From NCBI GenBank assembly GCA_013214715.1, contig JABSSB010000188.1, positions 1-8,056 on the forward strand: a stretch of DNA of 8,056 nt, written 5' to 3'. The notes beneath the pieces are model-generated. The model searched no databases and was not told where the DNA came from. It was given only the letters and a program-made list of their open reading frames with translations. Position 1 is the first letter of the stretch. Each line of letters begins with the position of its first letter. Shown piece by piece: positions 1 through 6,671 of the stretch. The DNA is from Paracoccaceae bacterium (lineage in GTDB: Bacteria; Pseudomonadota; Alphaproteobacteria; Rhodobacterales; Rhodobacteraceae). The translations under genes were made by a program, and so were the position numbers.

Positions 1-69
1 ACAGCTGCACCCGTCAGAGCGGGAACACCGGACGCTCACGCTGATCCAGCCCTAGCAGAGCTTGGCTAA
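1..69 (+). CDS. Possible C-terminal tail of a gene entering from the left (partial)
   Basis: The first reading frame is open from base 1 to a TAA at 67-69, giving 22 residues that end in PALAELG. The other two plus frames stop at 53-55 and 40-42. If real, this is the tail of a plus-strand gene convergent with acnA. The stretch is too short to recognise a family, and an open run of this length is common by chance in GC-rich DNA, so the call is weak. Confidence 0.2.
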   Translation, partial: TAAPVRAGTPDAHADPALAELG

Positions 70-89
70 CAGGGCCTTTGGCCAGACAC

Positions 90-116
90 AAAAAAGGCGC
101 GCCCTATGGCGCGCCT
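90..116 (-). terminator. Intrinsic terminator of acnA
   Basis: On the minus strand, 21 nt beyond the acnA stop codon, there is a perfect GGCGCGCC/GGCGCGCC stem (96-103 paired with 108-115), extended by an A-T pair (95/116). It closes a 4-nt loop and is followed directly by a run of six T residues (complement of the A run at 90-95). This is a textbook rho-independent terminator for leftward transcription. The plus-strand side has no T run after the stem, so it should not work well for a gene coming from the left. Confidence 0.88.
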
Positions 117-137
117 GATGGTGAGGTGTCTTGCTGC

Positions 138-2822
138 TCAAGCAGCGGCGAGATTGCGCAGCACATAAGACAGCACGCCGCCATTTTCGATATATTCGAT
201 TTCAACCGCTGTATCGATCCGGCATTTCAACGTGATCTTTTTCTGAGTGCCATCGGCAAAGGTGATCGTGCAGGGCACCTCTGCCAAAGGGGTCACGCCC
301 TCAAGCCCATGAATGGCAACGGTTTCTTCGCCCGTCAGGCCCAGCGACTTGCGCGTGTCACCACCGGTGAATTCAAACGGAATCACCCCCATCCCAACCA
401 GGTTCGAGCGGTGAATACGTTCAAAGCTTTCGGCGATCACAGCCTTCACGCCCAAAAGCGCCGTGCCCTTGGCCGCCCAGTCGCGCGATGAGCCCGCGCC
501 ATATTGCTCTCCACCAAAGATCACCAGTGGCGTGCCGGCCTCCTGATAGGCCATGGCGGCCTCATAGACTGACGTCTGCTGCCCATCTGGTCCTTTGGTA
601 TAGCCACCTTCGACCCCGTCCAGCATTTCATTCTTGATCCTGATATTGGCGAAGGTGCCGCGCATCATGATCTCGTGATTGCCGCGACGTGAGCCATAGG
701 AGTTGAACTCGCGCGGGGCGACCTGCCGGTCCGTCAGATATTTTCCCGCAGGTGTTGTTTCTTTGAAAGACCCGGCCGGAGAGATATGATCGGTGGTGAT
801 CATGTCACCGAGGATCATAAGGACCTTGGCCCCGTCAATGTTTTCAATGGCCTTGGTATCCATTGTCATGCCCTGGAAATAAGGCGGGTTCTGAACATAG
901 GTCGATGACACCGGCCAGTCATAGGTTTCGGCATTGGTGGTTTTGACGCTTTGCCATTTGTCGTCGCCTTTGAAGACATCGGCATATTTCGACAAGAACG
1001 CATCACGCGTGACGGTGGCTTCGACCAGTTCGGCGACTTCGGCCTGCGACGGCCAGATGTCTTTGAGATAGACATCTCTGCCTTCGGGCGTTTGACCAAT
1101 CGGGTCATTGACCAGATCGATATCCATCGTGCCTGCCAACGCGTAAGCCACCACAAGCGGCGGAGATGCGAGGTAATTGGCGCGCACATCCGGGCTGATC
1201 CGGCCTTCGAAATTGCGGTTGCCGGACAGGACAGCTGTGGCCACCAGATCGCCTTCGGTGATGGCTTGGGAAATCTCGGGCTGAAGCGGGCCGGAATTGC
1301 CAATGCAGGTGGTGCAGCCATACCCAACAAGGTTGAACCCGATCTTGTCGAGATCCTCCTGCAGGCCCGCCGCCTCAAGATAGGCCGACACGACCTGCGA
1401 GCCCGGCGCCAGCGAGGTTTTGACCCATGGCTTACGGTCGAGGCCAAGTTCAACTGCTTTGCGCGCCACCAAGCCCGCGCCAATCATGACATAGGGGTTC
1501 GACGTGTTGGTACAGGAGGTGATGGAAGCGATCACAACCTTGCCCGATTCCATGGCATAGTCTTCCCCTTCGACCGCAACCGCTTTGCCCATGGGGCGCT
1601 TGAAGGTGTCTGCCATCTCTTTGGCAAAGGCGGTTTTGGCATCGGTCAGCGCGATGAAATCCTGCGGCCGTTTCGGCCCGGAAATGGCCGGAACGATGGT
1701 GCCCATATCCAGCGACAATGTGTCGGTATAGACTGGGCTGTAATCCGGTCCGCGCCACATGCCATTGGCCTTGGCATAGGCTTCGACCAAGGCGACACGG
1801 TTCTCGTCCCGGCCCGTGTTGCGCAAATAGCGCAGCGTTTCTCCGTCAATGGGGAAGAAGCCGCAGGTTGCGCCGTATTCCGGCGCCATATTTGCGATGG
1901 TCGCCCGCTGCGCCAGCGGCAGATGATCCAGACCCGCGCCAAAGAACTCAACGAATTTGCCGACCACGCCCTTTTCGCGCAGCATTTCAACGACCTTCAG
2001 CACAAGATCGGTGCCGGTGGTGCCTTCCACCATTTCACCGGTCAGTTCAAAGCCTACAACTTCGGGGATCAACATGGAAATCGGCTGGCCCAGCATTGCC
2101 GCTTCGGCTTCGATCCCGCCGACACCCCAGCCCAGAACAGCGGCCCCATTGACCATCGTGGTGTGGCTATCGGTGCCTACACAGGTGTCAGGATAGGCGA
2201 CCTCTATGCCGTCCTGATCGGTATCGGTCCAGACCGTCTGCGAGAGATATTCAAGGTTCACCTGATGGCAGATGCCGGTGCCGGGCGGAACGACGCGGAA
2301 ATTGTTGAACGCGGACTGGCCCCATTTGAGAAAGGCATAGCGTTCCATATTGCGTTCATATTCGCGGTCGACATTTATCTGAAAGGCGCGCGGATTTCCG
2401 AAAGCGTCGATCATCACCGAATGGTCGATCACCAGATCCACCGGGTTCAATGGATTTATTTTCTGTGCATCGCCGCCCAAAGCCTTGATCCCGTCGCGCA
2501 TCGCGGCCAGATCCACCACAGCCGGAACGCCGGTAAAATCCTGCATCAAAACACGGGCCGGGCGATAGGCAATCTCGCGCGGGTTCTGCCCGCCTTGGGC
2601 GGCCCAATCGGCAAACGCCTTGATGTCATCGACCGACACGGTCTTGTCATCTTCGAAACGCAGCATGTTTTCGAGCACGACTTTCAACGCCGCAGGCAGT
2701 TTTGAATAATCGCCCAGACCTGCCTCGGTTGCGGCGGGGATGGAATAATAGGCAAAAGACGTTCCGTTCACGTCCAGAGTTCGGCGTGTCTTGGCCCCGT
2801 CCTGTCCAACTGTAATCGGCAT
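138..2822 (-). CDS. acnA: Aconitate hydratase AcnA (IRP1-type aconitase)
   Basis: This 894-residue cytoplasmic enzyme interconverts citrate and isocitrate via cis-aconitate in the TCA cycle, using a [4Fe-4S] cluster. The length is typical of the AcnA/IRP1 branch, not AcnB. Visible motifs are the early segment VLMQDFTGVPAVVDL (91-105), the VGTDSHTTM motif (215-223), SCTNTSNP with Cys437, and GCTTCIGNSGP with Cys503 and Cys506. The C-terminal swivel domain carries YGAGSSRDWAAKG from residue 774. The three cluster cysteines fall at the same numbers as in human IRP1. The start is well placed: an AGGAGA ribosome-binding site (complement of about 2832-2837) lies 9-10 nt upstream of ATG. The gene stands alone, divergent from the DUF1223 gene and closed by a strong terminator. 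No frameshift or missing residue was seen. Identification is secure from sequence; regulation cannot be read from it. Confidence 0.98.
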   Translation of the reverse strand: MPITVGQDGAKTRRTLDVNGTSFAYYSIPAATEAGLGDYSKLPAALKVVLENMLRFEDDKTVSVDDIKAFADWAAQGGQNPREIAYRPARVLMQDFTGVPAVVDLAAMRDGIKALGGDAQKINPLNPVDLVIDHSVMIDAFGNPRAFQINVDREYERNMERYAFLKWGQSAFNNFRVVPPGTGICHQVNLEYLSQTVWTDTDQDGIEVAYPDTCVGTDSHTTMVNGAAVLGWGVGGIEAEAAMLGQPISMLIPEVVGFELTGEMVEGTTGTDLVLKVVEMLREKGVVGKFVEFFGAGLDHLPLAQRATIANMAPEYGATCGFFPIDGETLRYLRNTGRDENRVALVEAYAKANGMWRGPDYSPVYTDTLSLDMGTIVPAISGPKRPQDFIALTDAKTAFAKEMADTFKRPMGKAVAVEGEDYAMESGKVVIASITSCTNTSNPYVMIGAGLVARKAVELGLDRKPWVKTSLAPGSQVVSAYLEAAGLQEDLDKIGFNLVGYGCTTCIGNSGPLQPEISQAITEGDLVATAVLSGNRNFEGRISPDVRANYLASPPLVVAYALAGTMDIDLVNDPIGQTPEGRDVYLKDIWPSQAEVAELVEATVTRDAFLSKYADVFKGDDKWQSVKTTNAETYDWPVSSTYVQNPPYFQGMTMDTKAIENIDGAKVLMILGDMITTDHISPAGSFKETTPAGKYLTDRQVAPREFNSYGSRRGNHEIMMRGTFANIRIKNEMLDGVEGGYTKGPDGQQTSVYEAAMAYQEAGTPLVIFGGEQYGAGSSRDWAAKGTALLGVKAVIAESFERIHRSNLVGMGVIPFEFTGGDTRKSLGLTGEETVAIHGLEGVTPLAEVPCTITFADGTQKKITLKCRIDTAVEIEYIENGGVLSYVLRNLAAA

Positions 2823-3063
2823 GAAAGCTTCTCTCCTGCTGTTCCACTGGTCCCGGTGAACCAGAAATGGCGTATGGGCAGGGCCGTTTCAATACCTGAA
2901 TGAGCGTCTAAAGCCGTCCTGTATGCGGCCGTATATTGTGCAAGTTGAGAGGCCGTTTGTGACAACAGGCCCCCGTTTTGGTCGCAATCTCTCAAGAAAC
3001 CTTGATTGGCGTTTTGAGGCTGGCGGCTTTAGCTAATACACAAACGCCCAAGATGTGATCTGA
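2823..3063. promoter_or_regulatory. Divergent intergenic region, acnA / DUF1223
   Basis: This 241-bp non-coding stretch lies between two divergent start codons, so it should hold a promoter in each direction and the acnA leader. The only clear element is the acnA Shine-Dalgarno. Weak matches exist: AT-rich ATATTG around 2934 for the leftward gene, and TAATAC near 3035-3040, preceded 16 nt upstream by TTTTGA, for the rightward gene. Neither is close enough to consensus to call. A short CTGGT/ACCAG inverted repeat lies at about 2849-2866 in the acnA leader. I see no convincing iron-responsive operator. Confidence 0.4.
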
Positions 3064-3774
3064 ATGACCAAGCTTCGCCAAATCCTACTGCCTTTGCTTT
3101 TGACTTTTCTGCCCTTTCCAGCGCTGAGCCAATCCGGCCCGGTTGTGGTTGAGCTGTTCACATCGCAAGGCTGTTCGTCCTGTCCGCCTGCGGATGCATT
3201 GATGGAAGAGCTGGCACAACGGGACGATGTGATCCCTTTGGCGCTACATGTGGATTATTGGGACTATATCGGCTGGGCTGACACGTTCGCGCAGGCCAAG
3301 TTCACGGAGCGGCAGAAAGGCTATGCCTCCGCCAATGGGCGGCGGATGATCTATACCCCACAGATGGTGGTGAACGGATTGCATGATGTGGTGGGTGCCA
3401 AAGCCATGAAACTTGCCGATCTGATCATGCAGCACAAAATGGCACCGCAACAGGCGCAAGTCAGCGCGGCGCGTGATGGGGCCGAGCTGTCGGTGTCGAT
3501 CCGTCCAACCAATGGTGCCCTGACCGGGCCGGTCGATATCTTTTTGGTGCGCTACATGCCGCAGGCTAACGTCGCCATCGAACGCGGTGAGAATGCCGGG
3601 CGCACGATCACCTATATCAATACGGTGCATGACTGGTCGCAGCTGGGCCAATGGAACGGGCAGGGGGCCGCTGATTTGACCGCCCCGATTGACGGCGATT
3701 TGCCAGCCGTTGTTTTGCTGCAAACCCCACAATTCGGTAGCATTCTTGCCGCCGCACGCGTCGAGGCTCAGTAG
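3064..3774 (+). CDS. Exported DUF1223 family protein, thioredoxin-like fold
   Basis: This 236-residue protein has an N-terminal signal peptide (about residues 1-23: basic MTKLRQ, a Leu-rich core, then PALSQS), so a periplasmic location is inferred. The DUF1223 hallmarks follow in order: VVELFTSQGCSSCPPADAL (28-46) with a CxxC pair Cys37/Cys40, HVDYWDYIGW (62-71), FTERQKGYA (80-88) and YTPQMVVNG (97-105). Pro99 sits where a thioredoxin fold has its cis-proline. The family is predicted to be thioredoxin-like; its substrate is not established, so a redox role is only suggested by the CxxC. No strong Shine-Dalgarno precedes the ATG, but the signal peptide begins exactly there, which supports this start. 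The gene diverges from acnA, and its last 7 nt overlap the end of the convergent acyltransferase gene. Family assignment is firm; function is unknown. Confidence 0.93.
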   Translation: MTKLRQILLPLLLTFLPFPALSQSGPVVVELFTSQGCSSCPPADALMEELAQRDDVIPLALHVDYWDYIGWADTFAQAKFTERQKGYASANGRRMIYTPQMVVNGLHDVVGAKAMKLADLIMQHKMAPQQAQVSAARDGAELSVSIRPTNGALTGPVDIFLVRYMPQANVAIERGENAGRTITYINTVHDWSQLGQWNGQGAADLTAPIDGDLPAVVLLQTPQFGSILAAARVEAQ

Positions 3775-4700
3775 CCCTCGGGAAGTTCTTCCGGGCGCAG
3801 GCCGAGGTCGAAAAAGGGCTTCCAGCGCCGATGTACCCAGAACCATTGATCCATATGGGCACGGACCAAGCGCTCCAGATCATCGTTGATGGCCTGCGTC
3901 ATGCTGGTCGGGTCGCTATGCGGAATTGGCTCGTTCACAAGGATCTCGAAACTCAGCCCGTCGTTGCGCCGGAGACCATATATCGGCACAAGCAAAGCAT
4001 CGTATTTCAGGGCCAGTTCGGCCGGAATTACGGACGTGATGGCTTTGCGACCAAAAAAGCTCAACTCCCGTCCGCCATGCGCGTGCAGATCGGTCAGGAT
4101 TGCGGTGGGTTTGCCGGATTTTAGATGCCGCACCAGCTGGCTCATGCCCCGGCGGCCTTGTTCGAAAAGCGGGGTGGAGATGCCTTCCATCGCGTCAACA
4201 TAGGTTTCGTTGAAATACGGGTTCGCCATCCGGCGATAGAGTGCCCCAAGCTCGTAGCCACGCGCGACAAGGGTAGGGCGCGCGGCGTTGAAATTGCCGA
4301 AATGGCCCGACACGATCAGGATGGGCCGACCGGCATCCTGCGCAGCTTCCAGCGCGGCCAGCCCCGGTCCGCGCATGGGCGTGTCCTTGACCTGGTCACG
4401 AAACTCGGCCCCGGAAAACATCTCGATGAGAGACCTGCCGATGCTGTCGGGTACGGCGCGGCACAGACGCTGCACTTCCTCATCGGGCATATCCGGCACC
4501 GCAATTTCCAGATTGCGGCGAATGCGCCCGCGAAACCCGACAAGGGGGGCCGCGACAAAGGCCATCAGCCAGCCCATGGCTGGCACCCGGCGATGATAGG
4601 GGATCAGCATGACCAGACGCAGGAACGCAGAGATCACGGCATTTGACAGCCGATAGCCGATGCGATCGGCGCGGGACAGGGTCGAAGGATCAGCGGGCAT
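3768..4700 (-). CDS. LpxL/HtrB-like lysophospholipid acyltransferase
   Basis: This 310-residue protein belongs to the bacterial lipid A biosynthesis acyltransferase family (LpxL/LpxM-like). Members move an acyl chain to lipid A or to lysophospholipid-type acceptors at the inner membrane. Supporting features are a hydrophobic N-terminal stretch (about 21-53), the block I segment ILIVSGHFGNFNAAR (127-141), ALYRRMANPYFNE (153-165), FFGRKAITSVIPAELALKYDALLVPIYG (215-242, cited by position), and the C-terminal signature WFWVHRRWKPF (286-296). The family's catalytic HX4D/E motif appears here as His133-FGNF-Asn138, so the acidic partner of the dyad is replaced. The ATG at 4700 is preceded in frame by a TAA about 36 nt upstream and has no clear Shine-Dalgarno. 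The gene lies 81 nt behind the fliG-like gene on the same strand and overlaps the DUF1223 gene tail-to-tail. The acceptor substrate cannot be told from sequence. Confidence 0.9.
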   Translation of the reverse strand: MPADPSTLSRADRIGYRLSNAVISAFLRLVMLIPYHRRVPAMGWLMAFVAAPLVGFRGRIRRNLEIAVPDMPDEEVQRLCRAVPDSIGRSLIEMFSGAEFRDQVKDTPMRGPGLAALEAAQDAGRPILIVSGHFGNFNAARPTLVARGYELGALYRRMANPYFNETYVDAMEGISTPLFEQGRRGMSQLVRHLKSGKPTAILTDLHAHGGRELSFFGRKAITSVIPAELALKYDALLVPIYGLRRNDGLSFEILVNEPIPHSDPTSMTQAINDDLERLVRAHMDQWFWVHRRWKPFFDLGLRPEELPEGY

Positions 4701-4735
4701 CAGCGTCTTTTGCAGTGGAAAGCTGGAGCGTGTTT

Positions 4736-4756
4736 AGCCCGCAAGCTTCGCAGGCT
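4736..4756 (-). other. Imperfect hairpin between fliG-like gene and acyltransferase
   Basis: Read on the minus strand, AGCCTGC pairs with GCGGGCT (7 bp including one U-G wobble) around a 7-nt loop GAAGCTT, 25 nt past the fliG-like stop. It is followed by AAACACG and not by a T run, so it is not an intrinsic terminator. It could be an mRNA-stabilising or attenuating element, or chance in GC-rich DNA. Confidence 0.25.
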
Positions 4757-4781
4757 CAAGCATTGCCCGCCCGATCTGTGA

Positions 4782-5894
4782 TCAGGTCTTTTTCTCCTGC
4801 GGGCGCAGGGCCAGTTCGCCAAGGGATTCGAGCTTTTGAATCGCAAGGATCATTTCGGCCATGGCGGCCTCTCCCGCGGCATCATCCATCTCTTCAAGAC
4901 TGCGCGCTTCTTCCTTGAGCGCGGCGGCCATGCGCTGGGTCAGGTTCTTGAGAAGGAAATCAGCCACCCTTTCGGTTTCGGGGCGGTCAGAGGCGGCCAG
5001 CGCGCGCACCAGCACGCTTTGATCCATCAAGTTTACCAAACGCGCCACATCCCGTTTCTGAAGCCGGTCGGGAATGTCTTCATAGGTGAACAGCGATTCT
5101 CGTACGCTGTTGGCAAAGCCGCGATCCCGCTCATCCAAACCGTCCAGCATGTCGCGCCGCGTGATCGAGGGTGTCATGTTCAAAATCGCCCCTACACGCT
5201 CACCCGGGCCGTCGGAGAAGACCGGCGTCGGGCGCAGGTTCAGTTGTGTGGCCAAGGACATGCCGATCCGCTCCACCGCTTCGGCCGTGATGTTGCGTGT
5301 CTGGCTGACGGCAAAGGTGATGCGCCGTGCCAACGGTCCGGGCAACATGCCCAAAAGCTTTGCCGCATCCTGAACATCCAGCTTGGACAGGAGAACCGCC
5401 GCGACCTCGGTGCTTTCGGCATGTACGATATCGACCAGATCGCTGACTGGCACATCGCGCAATCGTTTCCACGGATCACCCGACTGGCGCACGCCGGCTT
5501 CCTTGCGCAAGCGCGAGGCGGTTTGCGCCGATATCTTGCCATCCATCACATTCAACGCTTCGACGAGACCATGTGGGAAGGCCAGCCCCACCGAATCCAG
5601 TGCATCGGCAAATTCGCCGATCACCGAGGACAAGGTGGCCCGATCCACAAGGCCGATATCGCCCATGATCTTGGTCAGCTGTGCCTGCATTCGGTCGGGG
5701 AGATCGTCCAGCGGGAGATCAAATCCTTCGGACAGCAAAAGCCGTACGATGACTGCTGCTTTCTGCGCCTGTGACAGCTCCCGAACAACTGGTGGCGGTG
5801 GCGGGGGGGTATCAGGGTCTTCATCATTCAGACCGGGTAAAGACAAACCCATGGCTGGGAATTCATCCATCATCGCGCCGCAGACCCCCTGCAT
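4782..5894 (-). CDS. fliG: FliG-like flagellar motor switch protein (divergent)
   Basis: This 370-residue protein (FliG is usually about 330-350) has the FliG layout. It begins with a Pro-rich leader (six prolines at 30-35), followed by an N-terminal helical domain starting LSQAQKAAVIVRLL (40-53), as in FliG. The middle domain includes VAAVLLSKLDVQDAAKLLGML (164-184). The C-terminal domain includes RESLFTYEDIPDRLQKRDV (265-283), MDQSVLVRALA (290-300) and NLTQRMAAALKEEA (317-330). FliG forms the rotor ring that meets MotA and FliM. By eye against E. coli FliG, Arg281 is kept (Arg321) and Asp288/Asp289 become Glu328/Glu329. Lys264 appears to be Ala300, and the middle EHPQ motif reads ESTE (160-163). 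None of the genes seen here is flagellar. Start choice is uncertain: the ATG at 5894 lies inside an inverted repeat without a Shine-Dalgarno. The ATG at 5873 (residue 8) has an AGGGGG 11 nt upstream and may be the true start. Confidence 0.82.
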   Translation of the reverse strand: MQGVCGAMMDEFPAMGLSLPGLNDEDPDTPPPPPPVVRELSQAQKAAVIVRLLLSEGFDLPLDDLPDRMQAQLTKIMGDIGLVDRATLSSVIGEFADALDSVGLAFPHGLVEALNVMDGKISAQTASRLRKEAGVRQSGDPWKRLRDVPVSDLVDIVHAESTEVAAVLLSKLDVQDAAKLLGMLPGPLARRITFAVSQTRNITAEAVERIGMSLATQLNLRPTPVFSDGPGERVGAILNMTPSITRRDMLDGLDERDRGFANSVRESLFTYEDIPDRLQKRDVARLVNLMDQSVLVRALAASDRPETERVADFLLKNLTQRMAAALKEEARSLEEMDDAAGEAAMAEMILAIQKLESLGELALRPQEKKT

Positions 5895-5918
5895 GTGCCA
5901 GTTGAAACCGGCACATGC
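5891..5918. repeat. Perfect 9-bp inverted repeat over the first fliG-like ATG
   Basis: GCATGTGCC (5891-5899) and GGCACATGC (5910-5918) are exact reverse complements separated by 10 nt. In the minus-strand transcript this forms a stem-loop that contains the upstream ATG codon (5892-5894). The stem ends immediately before the AGGGGG ribosome-binding-like run at 5885-5890. It has no T run on either side, so an intrinsic terminator is unlikely. It could be a protein operator or a translational control hairpin. Confidence 0.6.
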
Positions 5919-5932
5919 TTAGCGCGAAAGTG

Positions 5933-5949
5933 GTAAAGGAACCCTTTAC
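5933..5949. repeat. Perfect 7-bp inverted repeat after the TPR gene
   Basis: GTAAAGG (5933-5939) and CCTTTAC (5943-5949) are exact reverse complements with a 3-nt gap, lying 6 nt beyond the stop of the TPR gene in the minus-strand direction. The transcript continues CACTTTCG, a poor U tract, so this is at best a weak terminator or a 3'-end-stabilising hairpin. With the repeat at 5891-5918 it makes two dyads in the 61-nt gap between these genes. Confidence 0.45.
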
Positions 5950-5955
5950 TGAAGC

Positions 5956-6540
5956 TCAGTAATTGTAGGTCACGCCCGTGCGCAGCGCTTCGCGCAGCGA
6001 GAGTTCGGCCCATGTGTCCGTGCCGCCTCGAGCCTTGATTTCCTTCCACTGTACCAGCGCTTCATCGGTGCGACCCTGTTCGACAAAACCTTGACCCATA
6101 TACGAGCGCGCAAGGATATTGTCGGGGTTGGCTTCGATCGCGTCCTGATAGAACATCCCGGCCAGCTCCAGGTTGCCCAATTTGCGATGGGTGAAGCCCC
6201 AATAGGTCAGCGCGATGTCCGAGCGTTTGTTTTCAAGGCTGTTCAGAATGTCCTGCGCATCTTCCAGACGGTTGTTGTAGGACAATTCGCGAATGGCTTC
6301 GATGCGCTGCAGGTCATTGATTTCAGGTGCATAGGAGTTCACGCATTTCGCGCCGTCCCAGACCTGATTGCCGGTGCATTCGGTTGTAGTTTTAGTGGTT
6401 TTGGGCGCGCCAAAGCTTGTGCCGCCGGCGGTGTTGCTGTCATTGCCGCTACTGCTGGAGGAGCTACCGCCACCGCCACCGCTACCGGCAGCAAATGCGA
6501 AGCCGGGAAGGGCGACCAGAAGGATTGCCAGAAAACGCAT
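5956..6540 (-). CDS. Exported tetratricopeptide-repeat protein
   Basis: This 194-residue protein starts with a clear signal peptide (MRFLAILLVALPGFAFA, cleavage near residue 17-18). A Gly/Ser low-complexity linker follows (about 18-32, runs of five Gly and six Ser). Next comes a Thr/Lys-rich stretch and a small two-cysteine segment, CTGNQVWDGAKC (Cys55 to Cys66), which may form a disulfide. The C-terminal half is helical and TPR-like: about 72-105 is weak, 109-141 includes ALTYWGFTHRKLGNLELAGMF, and 142-175 includes ARSYMGQGFVEQGRTDEAL. TPR domains bind other proteins, so a periplasmic scaffold role is inferred; the partner is unknown. The start is supported by GGAGAG 6 nt upstream of the ATG. 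It is the first gene of a possible three-gene minus-strand transcript with the FliG-like and acyltransferase genes, and it diverges from the cNMP-binding gene. Confidence 0.88.
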   Translation of the reverse strand: MRFLAILLVALPGFAFAAGSGGGGGSSSSSSGNDSNTAGGTSFGAPKTTKTTTECTGNQVWDGAKCVNSYAPEINDLQRIEAIRELSYNNRLEDAQDILNSLENKRSDIALTYWGFTHRKLGNLELAGMFYQDAIEANPDNILARSYMGQGFVEQGRTDEALVQWKEIKARGGTDTWAELSLREALRTGVTYNY

Positions 6541-6671
6541 GATACTCTCCGAGGCTAAAACTCATTACAGCGTAACTAGCACGGTTCCCGCGACAGAAGC
6601 GTTGCGGATGTTCACAATGGAGTGAGGGTGCGGCACCACGCGAGACGGCCATGCGCGGCTGAAGGCTCGTC
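6541..6671. promoter_or_regulatory. Divergent intergenic region, TPR gene / cNMP gene
   Basis: This 131-bp region lies between divergent starts and should carry promoters for both directions. It shows good Shine-Dalgarno sequences at each end (complement of CTCTCC at about 6545-6550 for the TPR gene; GAAGG at 6661-6665, 6 nt before the ATG at 6672). No -35/-10 pair near consensus was recognised on either strand. Confidence 0.35.

Noticed and set aside
73..83. GGCC-TTT-GGCC mini-hairpin
   Set aside because: A 4-bp stem with a 3-nt loop and no T run is too weak to call as a terminator for a gene from the left.
78..491. 137-codon plus-strand frame at the left end
   Set aside because: It begins inside the acnA terminator region and runs antisense to the acnA C-terminus, with no family resemblance.
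951..2705. 584-codon open frame on the plus strand opposite acnA
   Set aside because: It lies wholly antisense to a gene with intact aconitase motifs. Its translation shows no recognisable domain, and such mirror frames are expected from the codon bias of GC-rich genes.
138..2822. AcnA as an RNA-binding regulator because its cluster cysteines match IRP1 numbering
   Set aside because: The numbering match reflects family membership. Nothing in this window, such as an IRE-like hairpin, supports a regulatory role here.
2849..2866. CTGGT/ACCAG inverted repeat in the acnA leader as an operator or iron-responsive element
   Set aside because: Only 5 bp of stem with no resemblance to a known iron-responsive operator or IRE; likely chance.
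4836..5774. 312-codon open frame on the plus strand opposite the fliG-like gene
   Set aside because: Antisense shadow of a gene with clear FliG motifs; no domain or ribosome-binding site supports it.
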